A stretch of 64,000 bases of DNA from Bacteroidota bacterium (GTDB lineage Bacteria; Bacteroidota; Bacteroidia; Chitinophagales; Chitinophagaceae). Made by a program: the position numbers and the translations under genes. The stretch spans positions 248,001 through 312,000 of the forward strand of contig JAFDYF010000056.1 of assembly GCA_018267575.1 (NCBI GenBank), given 5' to 3'. Shown here in pieces: positions 44,981-53,453 of this stretch. Each line of letters starts with the position of its first letter. Position 1 is the stretch's first letter. The notes below the pieces were generated by a model. That model did not search any database. It was not told where the DNA came from and worked only from the letters and a program-made list of their open reading frames with translations.

Positions 44981-46627
44981 ATGAAAAGAACTACATTTTT
45001 TTTCCCCTTTATTTTTATTATAGCAACTCTAGGCTGTAAAAACACTCCGGTGACTTCCGTAAAGCGTCCCAAATTAGTGGTAGGCATTGTAGTGGATCAG
45101 ATGCGTTGGGACTTTTTATACAGATATAATAGCCGATATGGAAAGGGTGGCTTTAAAAGATTGATGAGTGAAGGGTTTTCATGTGAGAATGCAATGATCA
45201 ATTATTTGCCTGCGTATACGGCGGTTGGGCATAGCTGTATTTTTACAGGGTCGGTGCCATCCATCAATGGTATTAGTGGCAATGATTGGATAGAACAGCT
45301 TACGGGTAAATCAGTCTATTGCACACAGGATAATACGGTACAGGGTGTAGGGGTAAATTCTGCAGAAGATGGAAAAATGTCGCCCAGAAATTTATTATCG
45401 ACCACCATTACCGATGAATTAAGAATGGCAACCAATTATGAATCGAAAGTAGTGGGCATATCGCTAAAGGACCGTGCAGCCATCCTGCCCGCAGGCCATT
45501 CGCCGAATGGCGCTTTTTGGTTGGATGATTCAACTGGCCGTTTTATTACCAGTTCCTATTATATGCAGCGGCTTCCGTATTGGGTTGAAGATTACAATCG
45601 GCAAAACCATATTGAAAAGTTGATCGCCAACGGCTGGAACACCTTGTACGATGGCAATTCCTATACTGAAAGCGATGCCGATGAACAGCCCTATGAGGGA
45701 AAATTTGCTGGTGAAACCACTACTTCCTTCCCGCATAATATTAAGGAAGCATATAAAATTAAAAAAAGCAGCTTTCGATATACTCCCTTCGGAAATAGTT
45801 TTACGCTCGACTTTGCGAAAGAGGCGGTGATGGGCTATCAATTGGGTATGGGAGCTTCTACTGATTTTTTAACCATCAATTGTGCATCTACCGATTATGT
45901 GGGCCATATGTTTGGTCCCAATTCCAGAGAAGTGGAAGACACTTATCTACGCTTGGATAAGGACCTCGAAGATTTCTTTTCTTTTTTGGATGATAAGGTT
46001 GGTAAGGATAATTATCTTGTATTCATGACTGCCGATCATGGGGCAGCTAACGCCATTCAGTATATGCAAAAACATGGGATGCCTGCCGAATTCTTAAATA
46101 GCAAGCAGATGCTGGATAGCCTGAACATTATATTAAAACAAAAATTTAAAGTAGATACACTGGTTAAGTCTGGCATGAATTCGCAGGTAAATTTCGATAT
46201 GCCAAGGATCAATCGTGATCGGCTCGATTTTGATGCCATCAAAAAAACAACGGTTGATTATCTTCAGCAACAGCCTGGGATTTTATATGCCGTGGATGTA
46301 TCCAAGATTGGTGTTGCCGCCATACCAGAGCCAATAAAAAAAATGATCATCAATGGATATAATTTTAAAAGAAGTGGTGCGGTGCAGGTGATAGCCAACC
46401 CGGGCTGGTTCGAAGGTTATGGCAAAACAGGCACCACACATGGGGCTTGGTATCCATACGATACGCATATCCCCTTATTGTTTATGGGTTGGGGCATACG
46501 TCATGGCAGTAGCAATGCCACGGTTCATATGACTGATATCGCACCAACCATTTCCGCCTTATTGCATATCCAAATGCCCAATGGTTGCATCGGTGAGCCT
46601 ATCCAAGGGGTTGTCAATAATAGATGA
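44981..46627 (+). CDS. PafA-type alkaline phosphatase (lipoprotein)
   Basis: The 548-residue protein has a lipoprotein signal with Cys19 (IATLGC) and the alkaline phosphatase superfamily fold. Asp39 (VDQMRWD) binds metal, and AYTAVGH holds the nucleophile Thr80. Asn101 (GNDW) and Lys163 with Arg165 (SLKDRAAI) match, with an offset of one, the Asn100, Lys162 and Arg164 that make PafA a phosphomonoesterase. It should release phosphate from many esters without phosphate repression. The metal motifs TADHG and THG are present near the C-terminal half. Confidence 0.9.
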   Translation: MKRTTFFFPFIFIIATLGCKNTPVTSVKRPKLVVGIVVDQMRWDFLYRYNSRYGKGGFKRLMSEGFSCENAMINYLPAYTAVGHSCIFTGSVPSINGISGNDWIEQLTGKSVYCTQDNTVQGVGVNSAEDGKMSPRNLLSTTITDELRMATNYESKVVGISLKDRAAILPAGHSPNGAFWLDDSTGRFITSSYYMQRLPYWVEDYNRQNHIEKLIANGWNTLYDGNSYTESDADEQPYEGKFAGETTTSFPHNIKEAYKIKKSSFRYTPFGNSFTLDFAKEAVMGYQLGMGASTDFLTINCASTDYVGHMFGPNSREVEDTYLRLDKDLEDFFSFLDDKVGKDNYLVFMTADHGAANAIQYMQKHGMPAEFLNSKQMLDSLNIILKQKFKVDTLVKSGMNSQVNFDMPRINRDRLDFDAIKKTTVDYLQQQPGILYAVDVSKIGVAAIPEPIKKMIINGYNFKRSGAVQVIANPGWFEGYGKTGTTHGAWYPYDTHIPLLFMGWGIRHGSSNATVHMTDIAPTISALLHIQMPNGCIGEPIQGVVNNR

Positions 46628-46670
46628 TTTTAATATTTAACATCTTTCAAAGTGATAAATAGAAATTGGG

Positions 46671-46702
46671 TTGATTTTTTTGGGCAATCAAACTTAAATT
46701 TG
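46671..46702 (+). promoter_or_regulatory. Promoter of the M16 protease gene
   Basis: TTG at 46671-46673, 21 bases of spacing, then TAAATTTG at 46695-46702 match the Bacteroidota -33/-7 promoter. It implies a leader of about 130 bases, longer than for other genes here, holding a small hairpin (TCTACT 46739-46744, AGTAGA 46752-46757). Confidence 0.55.
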
Positions 46703-46840
46703 CTTTGTAACGCCGAGCAACAAGTGTTTCCAAGTCTTTCTACTATTTAAAAGTAGATGTGGAATAAATCATTTTTTAAAAGCCGACTCTGTATCCGGTA
46801 AATCTTTATATTCAACTATAATTACCAATAAACTTTTTTT

Positions 46841-49663
46841 ATGAAAAAAAATCTTTCGGTCCTACGCACAGTCATTTTGCTATTTAGCCTATTATGTTTC
46901 CATGCGCTTGGTTTCGCACAATTCAACCTCAAAGACAAACTGCCCATCGATCCCAATGTGAAGATTGGCAAATTGGCCAATGGTCTTCATTATTATATCC
47001 AAAAAAATAGCAAGCCTGAAAAAAAGGTAGAGCTACGTTTGGTTGTGAACGCCGGCTCTGTGCTGGAGGATCCAGACCAACTTGGTCTGGCCCATATGAT
47101 GGAGCATATGAATTTCAACGGCTCTAAACATTTTGCCAGAAATGAATTGGTAAGTTATCTGCAATCCATCGGTGTGCAATTTGGTGCCGACCTCAATGCC
47201 TATACGAGTTTTGATGAAACCGTGTATATACTTCCCATCCCATCCGACGATCAGGAAAAAATTGATAAGGGGTTCACGATTTTGGAAGATTGGGCTGGCA
47301 ATGCCTTATTGAGTGATTCTGCTATTAACAGAGAAAGAGGAATTGTGCTGGAAGAATCGCGTTTGGGGAAAGGGGCAAATGAAAGAATGCGCAAAATCTA
47401 TTTCCCAAAATTGCTTAATGGGTCGAAATATGCAGAAAGGCTCCCTATTGGCAAGGATAATATCATTGAAAACTTCAAACCTGAAGTGTTGCGGAAGTTT
47501 TATAAAACTTGGTACCGGCCCGACTTGGAGGCCGTGGTAGTGGTAGGGGATATCGATCCTGCGGTTGCGGAACAAGAGATTATTAAACATTTCAGCCATT
47601 TTAAAGACCCTATTCCGGAAAGAGCCCGCCCTACCATCATTCCCATTCCATCCCGCACGGTTAGTGAATCGATGGTGCTGACAGACAAAGAACAGTCCTA
47701 TAACGTGCTGCAGATTTATAATTATATTGAAAAAGACAAACCCACTACTACTTGGGCTGATTATCGTGCGGATTTGGTGGAAGGACTTTTTTCTGCAATG
47801 ATCAATCAACGACTTAGCGAACTCACCGAATCGGCCAATCCTCCATTTGTTTTTGGGAACTCGGGGTTTACTAGCTTTTTAAGAGGCTACCGCGCATTCA
47901 ATTCCTTTGCATTGATTGGAGAAAAGCCAGTAAAGGATGCCGTGGATGCATTGATCACTACCAATGAAAGCGTAAAAAAATACGGTTTCCTCTCCACTGA
48001 ACTGGAGCGGGCAAAAAGTAATTTACTGAACCAAACCCAAACTGTTTTCGAGAATAGAAACAAAACCGAATCGAGGCGCCTCGTTCAGGAATATGTGAAT
48101 AATTATTTAATGAACACTCCCATCCCGGGTATTGCTAACCGTTATGAGTTTGCGAAACAAGTATTACCTACCATAACATTGGCAGAGGTAAATGCGCTTG
48201 CTGCAAAAATGGAAAGCAAACAAGGGAAGTTTGTATTGGAAATGGCGCCAGAAAAGTTGGCATCCCAACTGCCCAGCAATACCCAATTGATGGCGATGGT
48301 GAATGATGCAAGCAAATTGCCCGTAAAACCTTATCAAGAAAAGCAACTGGCAAAATCATTGATGGAAAAACGGCCAACCCCCGGTAAAATCACCAACGAA
48401 ACCAGCAATGCGATTTTGGGGACCACTGACCTTACTCTCAGCAATGGGATCACCATCACACTAAAGCCTACCGAGTTCAAGAACGACCAGATTATTATGG
48501 ACTCTTGGCGTTGGGGCGGGTTCCAAAATTATAGCCTGGCAGATAAAATGAATGCCGAGAATGCCGCCAATATCGTCATGAATATGGGCGTGGATGAAAT
48601 GTCCGCTATTGACTTGCAGAAATTTCTTGCAGGTAAAACGGTGAGTGTGCAACCTTATATAAACCCCAATGATGAAGGCATGCAGGGCAGTAGTAGTGTA
48701 AAAGATTTTGAGACCTTTCTGCAGTTGACACATTTATATTTTACCAAACCAAGAAAGGATGAGACCTTGTTCCAGTCATTCGTTTCTAGCCAAAAAGGCT
48801 TTTTGAAAAACTTGCTGAACAATCCCCGAATGTTCTTTCAGGATACGGTTACCAAAATTGAATTCCAGAACAATCCTTGGGCAGGGGTGCTCGCCAAGCC
48901 TGAAGATTATGATAAGATCAATCTGGATCGGGTGCTTTCCATCTATCATGAAATTTTTGACAACCCTTATGGCTGGCACTTCACGTTTGTGGGCAATATT
49001 GATATCGCCAAAGTCAAACCCTTGCTGGAACTTTACTTAGGTAGTTTGGCCACTTCTCCCAAGGAAAATAAATTTACTGACGTAGGGATGCGCCCAGTAA
49101 AGGGGATCGTAAATGTCGACATCAAAAAAGGGGAGGAGAAACAAAGCTTGGTGAATGTGGTATTTACTGGCGAACTTCCTTATAGTGATGAGGAAAAACT
49201 GAAATTGAAAGCGCTCACTGATTTGCTCACCATAAAAATCATTGAGCAACTCCGCGAAAATATGAGTGGGATATACGGTGGCGGTATGCGGGGTAGTTTG
49301 GTGAACAGGCCTTATAATCATTACGCCGTTAATTTGACATTCCCTTGTGGCCCTGAAAATGTTCAAAAGCTTACCAATGCCGCTTTTGATATTATCAAAC
49401 ATATCCAAGATAATGGACCGGAGCAGAAAGACTTGGACAAAGTAAAAGAAACCCTCAAAAAGAAAAATGAAGAAGAGTTGATGGATAATGGCCATTGGCT
49501 GGAAAGTTTGAGTAGCTCATGGATAGACAAGACCGATCCTCAATGGATATTGAATTATTCAAAACAGATAGATGCGTTGAGCCTAAGCGATATTCAACAA
49601 GCGGCAAAAAAATACCTAAACATGCAGAATTATTTTAAGGCGGTGTTATATCCTGAAAAATAA
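46841..49663 (+). CDS. M16-family zinc metallopeptidase
   Basis: The 940-residue protein has a signal peptide ending LGFAQ (about 1-27) and two M16 halves. The active half has the inverted zinc motif HMMEH (85-89) and the third ligand Glu165 in NRERGIVLEE, 76 residues later, as expected. The second half (about 510-940) lacks the zinc motif. It likely degrades peptides in the periplasm, like PqqL/pitrilysin-type proteins. It is a single gene with a promoter and a strong terminator. Confidence 0.93.
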   Translation: MKKNLSVLRTVILLFSLLCFHALGFAQFNLKDKLPIDPNVKIGKLANGLHYYIQKNSKPEKKVELRLVVNAGSVLEDPDQLGLAHMMEHMNFNGSKHFARNELVSYLQSIGVQFGADLNAYTSFDETVYILPIPSDDQEKIDKGFTILEDWAGNALLSDSAINRERGIVLEESRLGKGANERMRKIYFPKLLNGSKYAERLPIGKDNIIENFKPEVLRKFYKTWYRPDLEAVVVVGDIDPAVAEQEIIKHFSHFKDPIPERARPTIIPIPSRTVSESMVLTDKEQSYNVLQIYNYIEKDKPTTTWADYRADLVEGLFSAMINQRLSELTESANPPFVFGNSGFTSFLRGYRAFNSFALIGEKPVKDAVDALITTNESVKKYGFLSTELERAKSNLLNQTQTVFENRNKTESRRLVQEYVNNYLMNTPIPGIANRYEFAKQVLPTITLAEVNALAAKMESKQGKFVLEMAPEKLASQLPSNTQLMAMVNDASKLPVKPYQEKQLAKSLMEKRPTPGKITNETSNAILGTTDLTLSNGITITLKPTEFKNDQIIMDSWRWGGFQNYSLADKMNAENAANIVMNMGVDEMSAIDLQKFLAGKTVSVQPYINPNDEGMQGSSSVKDFETFLQLTHLYFTKPRKDETLFQSFVSSQKGFLKNLLNNPRMFFQDTVTKIEFQNNPWAGVLAKPEDYDKINLDRVLSIYHEIFDNPYGWHFTFVGNIDIAKVKPLLELYLGSLATSPKENKFTDVGMRPVKGIVNVDIKKGEEKQSLVNVVFTGELPYSDEEKLKLKALTDLLTIKIIEQLRENMSGIYGGGMRGSLVNRPYNHYAVNLTFPCGPENVQKLTNAAFDIIKHIQDNGPEQKDLDKVKETLKKKNEEELMDNGHWLESLSSSWIDKTDPQWILNYSKQIDALSLSDIQQAAKKYLNMQNYFKAVLYPEK

Positions 49664-49674
49664 ACAGCCTATAT

Positions 49675-49712
49675 AAAAAAATCCCGGCAGGTGTTACCGC
49701 CGGGATTTTTTT
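49675..49712. terminator. Bidirectional intrinsic terminator
   Basis: Perfect 14-bp arms (A-run then TCCCGGC, and its complement with a T-run) around a 10-base loop lie between the convergent M16 protease and SDR genes. The A/T ends suit both directions. Confidence 0.9.
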
Positions 49713-49725
49713 CGCCTTGTTTTTG

Positions 49726-50499
49726 TTATTTATAAATTTTCATTACGGAGCTTTCTACCATTCCTTTTGGCAAAAGCCAAGCGGCAAAAGCTCCCAGTTT
49801 ATTGACCAATCCGGTAATCACTTCTGTTTTTCCTGCAAGCATACCGTTTACGGCAATCTTGGCCACCTCAGATGGGCTCATGTTCACATTACTGGCTGTC
49901 TTCAAACCTTTTTCCCCAATTTGTGCACGTACCACAAAATCAGTGTCCGTAGCCCCTGGTGAAATACAGGTCACGGATATATTTGTATTCTTAAGCTCCT
50001 GATGAAGCCCCCTACTAAAGTTTAATACAAAAGATTTACTGGCCGAATAAATGCTGAGATAAGGGACAGCTTGATAGGCTGCAGAACTGGCAATATTCAT
50101 GATATAGGCTTTTGTCTGTAGTTTTAGCATGGGCAAAAACAGTTGGCAAAGCATTGTCGGCACTATCATGTTCAACTGCATCATATTGCGGTTCTCTTCA
50201 ACTGAATATTTTTCCATGGGACCACTGAGGCCATAGCCCGCATTGTTCACCAAAACCGTGATGCTATATTTTCTTTCAGTACACCAATTGAAAACTTGCA
50301 GTGCTGCATTTTCAGCAGATAGGTCGGTTGCCAAAAAATCGGTTTTTACTTGGTGCTTGGTCGAAATGGCTGATGCTGTTTGCGCTAACAATTCTTGCGA
50401 CCTTGCCACCAATAAAATATCATATCCCCTTGAAGCCAGTTCTTCCGCAATGGCTTTTCCGATACCCTTGCTGGCCCCAGTTATTAATGCGTAGCTCAT
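49726..50499 (-). CDS. Short-chain dehydrogenase/reductase
   Basis: The 257-residue protein is a classical SDR. TGASKGIGKA (7-16) is the NAD(P) loop, NNAGYG is the family motif, and YSASKSF holds the catalytic Tyr and Lys, with the Ser a little upstream in MNIASSAAY. It has the DltE/YqjQ-like form. Substrate is unknown. It lies downstream of a PhyH gene with a terminator between them. Confidence 0.9.
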   Translation of the reverse strand: MSYALITGASKGIGKAIAEELASRGYDILLVARSQELLAQTASAISTKHQVKTDFLATDLSAENAALQVFNWCTERKYSITVLVNNAGYGLSGPMEKYSVEENRNMMQLNMIVPTMLCQLFLPMLKLQTKAYIMNIASSAAYQAVPYLSIYSASKSFVLNFSRGLHQELKNTNISVTCISPGATDTDFVVRAQIGEKGLKTASNVNMSPSEVAKIAVNGMLAGKTEVITGLVNKLGAFAAWLLPKGMVESSVMKIYK

Positions 50500-50512
50500 A
50501 AATGAAGTTGTT

Positions 50513-50541
50513 TAAAAAAAGAGGCCAACTGTTGGTTGGCC
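50513..50541 (-). terminator. Intrinsic terminator of the PhyH gene
   Basis: GGCCAAC and GTTGGCC arms with a 5-base loop are followed on the minus strand by CTCTTTTTTT. It lies about 40 bp past the stop of the PhyH gene. Confidence 0.8.
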
Positions 50542-50579
50542 CTATTATCATTCAATGTTATTATTTAATTTTTGATCGA

Positions 50580-51395
50580 TCAATTCTGGATTTTTGAAGC
50601 AAAACGATGATAAAAAGGGGTCTTGCTGTTTTCATGTTTGGGCATGTATTTACCAGTAATAATGGGCACATACATTACCCGCCTTCTGCTTTTTTCACCA
50701 TAGTGTGGTGATTGTTGTGCACGATGCCATAGACGGCCATCATGAACCGTAAGGTCTCCAGCATTCAGGTCAAATCCAATTTCTCGTGGGTCAGGGTTAT
50801 TATCGATAAAATATTTTTTACCAAAAAGCAGTTTCATCATGCCCTGTTTGTGGGTGCCCGGCAGTATCCTTAACCCGCCATTTTCAAATGGGCAGGGATC
50901 CAAATGCAAACCCACATTGAGCATGGGCAGGATCTTTTGCCCAAGGAAAAGATCGCGGGGACTATCCGTATGCCAGCCCATTTGCGTAAAGGCGCTATCG
51001 GGCATGCGTACATAGTTATTTAAGATAAGGCCATCTTTTTCATTTTCGGCAATGCGCCCTTCATAAGGCTTCAGAAAACCAATCAAAGCTTTGAACCTAG
51101 GGTCCTGTAATAACTCATGAAAGGCTTCGCTATAAAGTGATAAGAAGCACATCCGCTGTATCATCTTGTTGCCTTTATCGTCTTTGCCAAATTTAAGCGG
51201 GATGCCATTTACTTTTTCAACTCCTTCTTCTAGCCATTTTTTTTCTATCCTGTCAAGCTCATCAAGGTAAAGGCGCACTTTTTCGGGCGAAATAAAGTTT
51301 CTGAACACAATCGCTCCTGTTTCATCAAACAGGCTTAATTGCTCAGGGGTGAGGGTTTCTCCTAATGTAAAATCCGGTAAAACTATTTTTTTCAT
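50580..51395 (-). CDS. Phytanoyl-CoA dioxygenase (PhyH) family protein
   Basis: The 271-residue protein is a non-haem Fe(II)/2-oxoglutarate oxygenase. The facial triad is visible as HTD in MGWHTDSPRD and the distal His in LTVHDGRLWHRA, with a later Arg for 2-oxoglutarate. It hydroxylates an unknown substrate. It is a single gene with a terminator. Confidence 0.88.
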   Translation of the reverse strand: MKKIVLPDFTLGETLTPEQLSLFDETGAIVFRNFISPEKVRLYLDELDRIEKKWLEEGVEKVNGIPLKFGKDDKGNKMIQRMCFLSLYSEAFHELLQDPRFKALIGFLKPYEGRIAENEKDGLILNNYVRMPDSAFTQMGWHTDSPRDLFLGQKILPMLNVGLHLDPCPFENGGLRILPGTHKQGMMKLLFGKKYFIDNNPDPREIGFDLNAGDLTVHDGRLWHRAQQSPHYGEKSRRRVMYVPIITGKYMPKHENSKTPFYHRFASKIQN

Positions 51396-51581
51396 GGTGC
51401 TAGCGTTTGCTTTCAGAAAAATTTATTTTTTCTGAAAGGAGTGCTTGTAATTAATAGAGGTGAACTTAACTTTAACAAATTATCATTTTTATATTAATCC
51501 GCAAAAGTAATAAAATTAGGTTTTACATGTTATTTTGTATTTTTTACGATAAAGTAATTTGCCATATTACAAAGATTTGCC

Positions 51582-52682
51582 TTGACTGCACAAAATAAGC
51601 CCTTTTTTGTTACGATTGCTACTACCGTTTTCATGCTATTTTCTGTGGACGCTTTTGCCCAACAAGATAGTACGAAAAGGAAATACGATGTACTCTTGTT
51701 GCCAGTGATTGCACGCTCTATAGAAACCAGTTGGTCTTTTGGGGCAGCATCTTCTTTTACATTCAAGCCAAAGGCCTTCGATAAAACAGTGCGTACATCC
51801 AATGAGCAGGCTATCCTGCTCTATTCCCTTCGAAAACAGTTTATCGTGGCCATTAACGGCTCAATTTATTTTCCGGGCGAGAAGTTCATCATCAACCATC
51901 AATTTTCCTATAGCTATTATCCCGACAAGTTTTGGGGCATCGGGCCTTCTGCGCAAGATACTGCCGTGGAAGGATATAGCTATAAGCAGTATTATATTTA
52001 CCTGCACCCACAGGTAGAATTGTGGCATAAAACCTATATAGGCCTTTTATACGAGTTCCAAAGGTTGTTTGATGTCAACTATCCTAAAGGAGGCATCTTC
52101 GATCGAGAAGATATCAATGGCAGGACCGGCTACCATGTTTCCGGTCTTGGGCTAAGCTTTACCTATGATACACGCAATAATGCTTTTTCACCCGATAGGG
52201 GTGTGATGTTACAGTTTTATTTTAATCATTTTGCCCAATACATTGGCTCTGATTTTAGGTATACCAATTATGTGCTGGATGCCAGGAAGTTTATCAGAAC
52301 TTATAAGGACCAAGTGCTGGCACTACAGGCTTATGGTTTCTTTAATGCAGGCAATGTGCCTTTGCGATCCTTGGCTTTATTGGGTGGGGCAAATAAAATG
52401 CGTGGTTATTATGAAGGGCGCTACCGCGATAATAACCTGGCAATCGTTCAGGCAGAATACCGGGTGCCTATCTATTGGAGAATTGGTGCGGTTGCCTTTT
52501 GCGATATCGGTAATGTGTCTGATAAACTGGACAATTTTACTTTTCAAAACCCTAAGTTTTCTTATGGGGGTGGGCTTCGCATTGCCTTGAACAAAACCGA
52601 GAAATTGAACCTTCGCCTCGATTATGGGATTGGAATGGGACGATCAAGCGGGTTTTATGTACAATTGGGCGAGGCTTTTTGA
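51582..52682 (+). CDS. BamA/TamA-like outer-membrane barrel protein
   Basis: The 366-residue protein has a signal peptide ending DAFAQ (about 1-27) and the C-terminal half of the surface-antigen (D15) barrel, with GLGLSFTYDTRNNAFSPDRG, GGANKMRGYYEGRYRD and YGGGLRIAL. No POTRA domains are present, so it is the short barrel-only form. The start is a TTG at 51582, because the only in-frame stop upstream (51555) leaves no ATG, and the first internal ATG (51633) would cut the signal. Function is unknown. Confidence 0.83.
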   Translation: MTAQNKPFFVTIATTVFMLFSVDAFAQQDSTKRKYDVLLLPVIARSIETSWSFGAASSFTFKPKAFDKTVRTSNEQAILLYSLRKQFIVAINGSIYFPGEKFIINHQFSYSYYPDKFWGIGPSAQDTAVEGYSYKQYYIYLHPQVELWHKTYIGLLYEFQRLFDVNYPKGGIFDREDINGRTGYHVSGLGLSFTYDTRNNAFSPDRGVMLQFYFNHFAQYIGSDFRYTNYVLDARKFIRTYKDQVLALQAYGFFNAGNVPLRSLALLGGANKMRGYYEGRYRDNNLAIVQAEYRVPIYWRIGAVAFCDIGNVSDKLDNFTFQNPKFSYGGGLRIALNKTEKLNLRLDYGIGMGRSSGFYVQLGEAF

Positions 52683-52719
52683 TTGAATAGGCTATCCCAT
52701 TTATTTAAACTCTGCTTGG

Positions 52720-53367
52720 TTAAATAGTTATTATTGGTTTAGCTGTTTTCTTCGCCAACCAATAACATATATATGCGAAGAAGGGGGCAGCCAACACATC
52801 GATGCTATAATGCACATGCTGTATCAGTAGCAAGAAACCTACTACCAAAGAGCCAAGCAGTGCAAATGCTTTGTCTGTCTTTTTTTGAAGGCAAAAGAAA
52901 AACAGGAACATGGTTGAAGTATGTCCAGAAAAGAAAAGGTCTTTGGTAACAAAATTGGTTCCATAAAAAAAATTGCTGATGGGGTCAATGAGGGCTCTTA
53001 AATCTTTTGGGGGATTCAGTGCTACCATACTGATGGAAGCGATGCGCATCAAGCATAAAAAAATATAACCCCATAGCGTAATGATAAAAACTGGTGGTTC
53101 CTGTGCCATCCTTATAATACACAATAGTGCGATGGCCCAAATACTGATAAAAATGAAAATGGAAACGTTTAGAGCAGGCAGCCTGTTGAGTAGCCAATCG
53201 TTGAGTGCGACACCCTCTCTTTTCTCAATAGTCTGAAAAAAGAAGGGGAAGAAACCAAAAATGATCGCTAGCAAAACGCCTCCAATAATGACCCGTTTTT
53301 TGAAATTTTTGTTTTCCCATGCAATCACCCATTTTTCCCCCAATACTGCTTCCTTGAAATTCGCCAT
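52720..53367 (-). CDS. Sphingomyelin-synthase-like PAP2 family membrane protein
   Basis: The 215-residue protein has about six hydrophobic segments. The motifs FFSGHTSTMF with His149 and HVHYSIDVLAA with His186 and Asp190 form the His-His-Asp triad of sphingomyelin synthases and the PAP2_C family, rather than the classical three-motif PAP2 phosphatases. It may transfer a phosphate head group to a lipid or act as a lipid phosphatase. A link to the oxoamine synthase 8 kb away is an inference. It is convergent with the barrel protein gene. Confidence 0.82.
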   Translation of the reverse strand: MANFKEAVLGEKWVIAWENKNFKKRVIIGGVLLAIIFGFFPFFFQTIEKREGVALNDWLLNRLPALNVSIFIFISIWAIALLCIIRMAQEPPVFIITLWGYIFLCLMRIASISMVALNPPKDLRALIDPISNFFYGTNFVTKDLFFSGHTSTMFLFFFCLQKKTDKAFALLGSLVVGFLLLIQHVHYSIDVLAAPFFAYICYWLAKKTAKPIITI

Positions 53368-53399
53368 AGCTTATAAAACCTGCAAATTTAGACGGCGGA

Positions 53400-53446
53400 A
53401 GGCAATAATAAAAACTAAAAGCTGATGGTGATACCAGCTTTTAGTT
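53400..53446 (-). terminator. Intrinsic terminator of nagB
   Basis: Perfect 12-bp arms (53413-53424 and 53435-53446) with a 10-base loop are followed on the minus strand by a T-rich run. It lies 8 bp past the nagB stop. Confidence 0.88.
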
Positions 53447-53453
53447 GTAGAAG

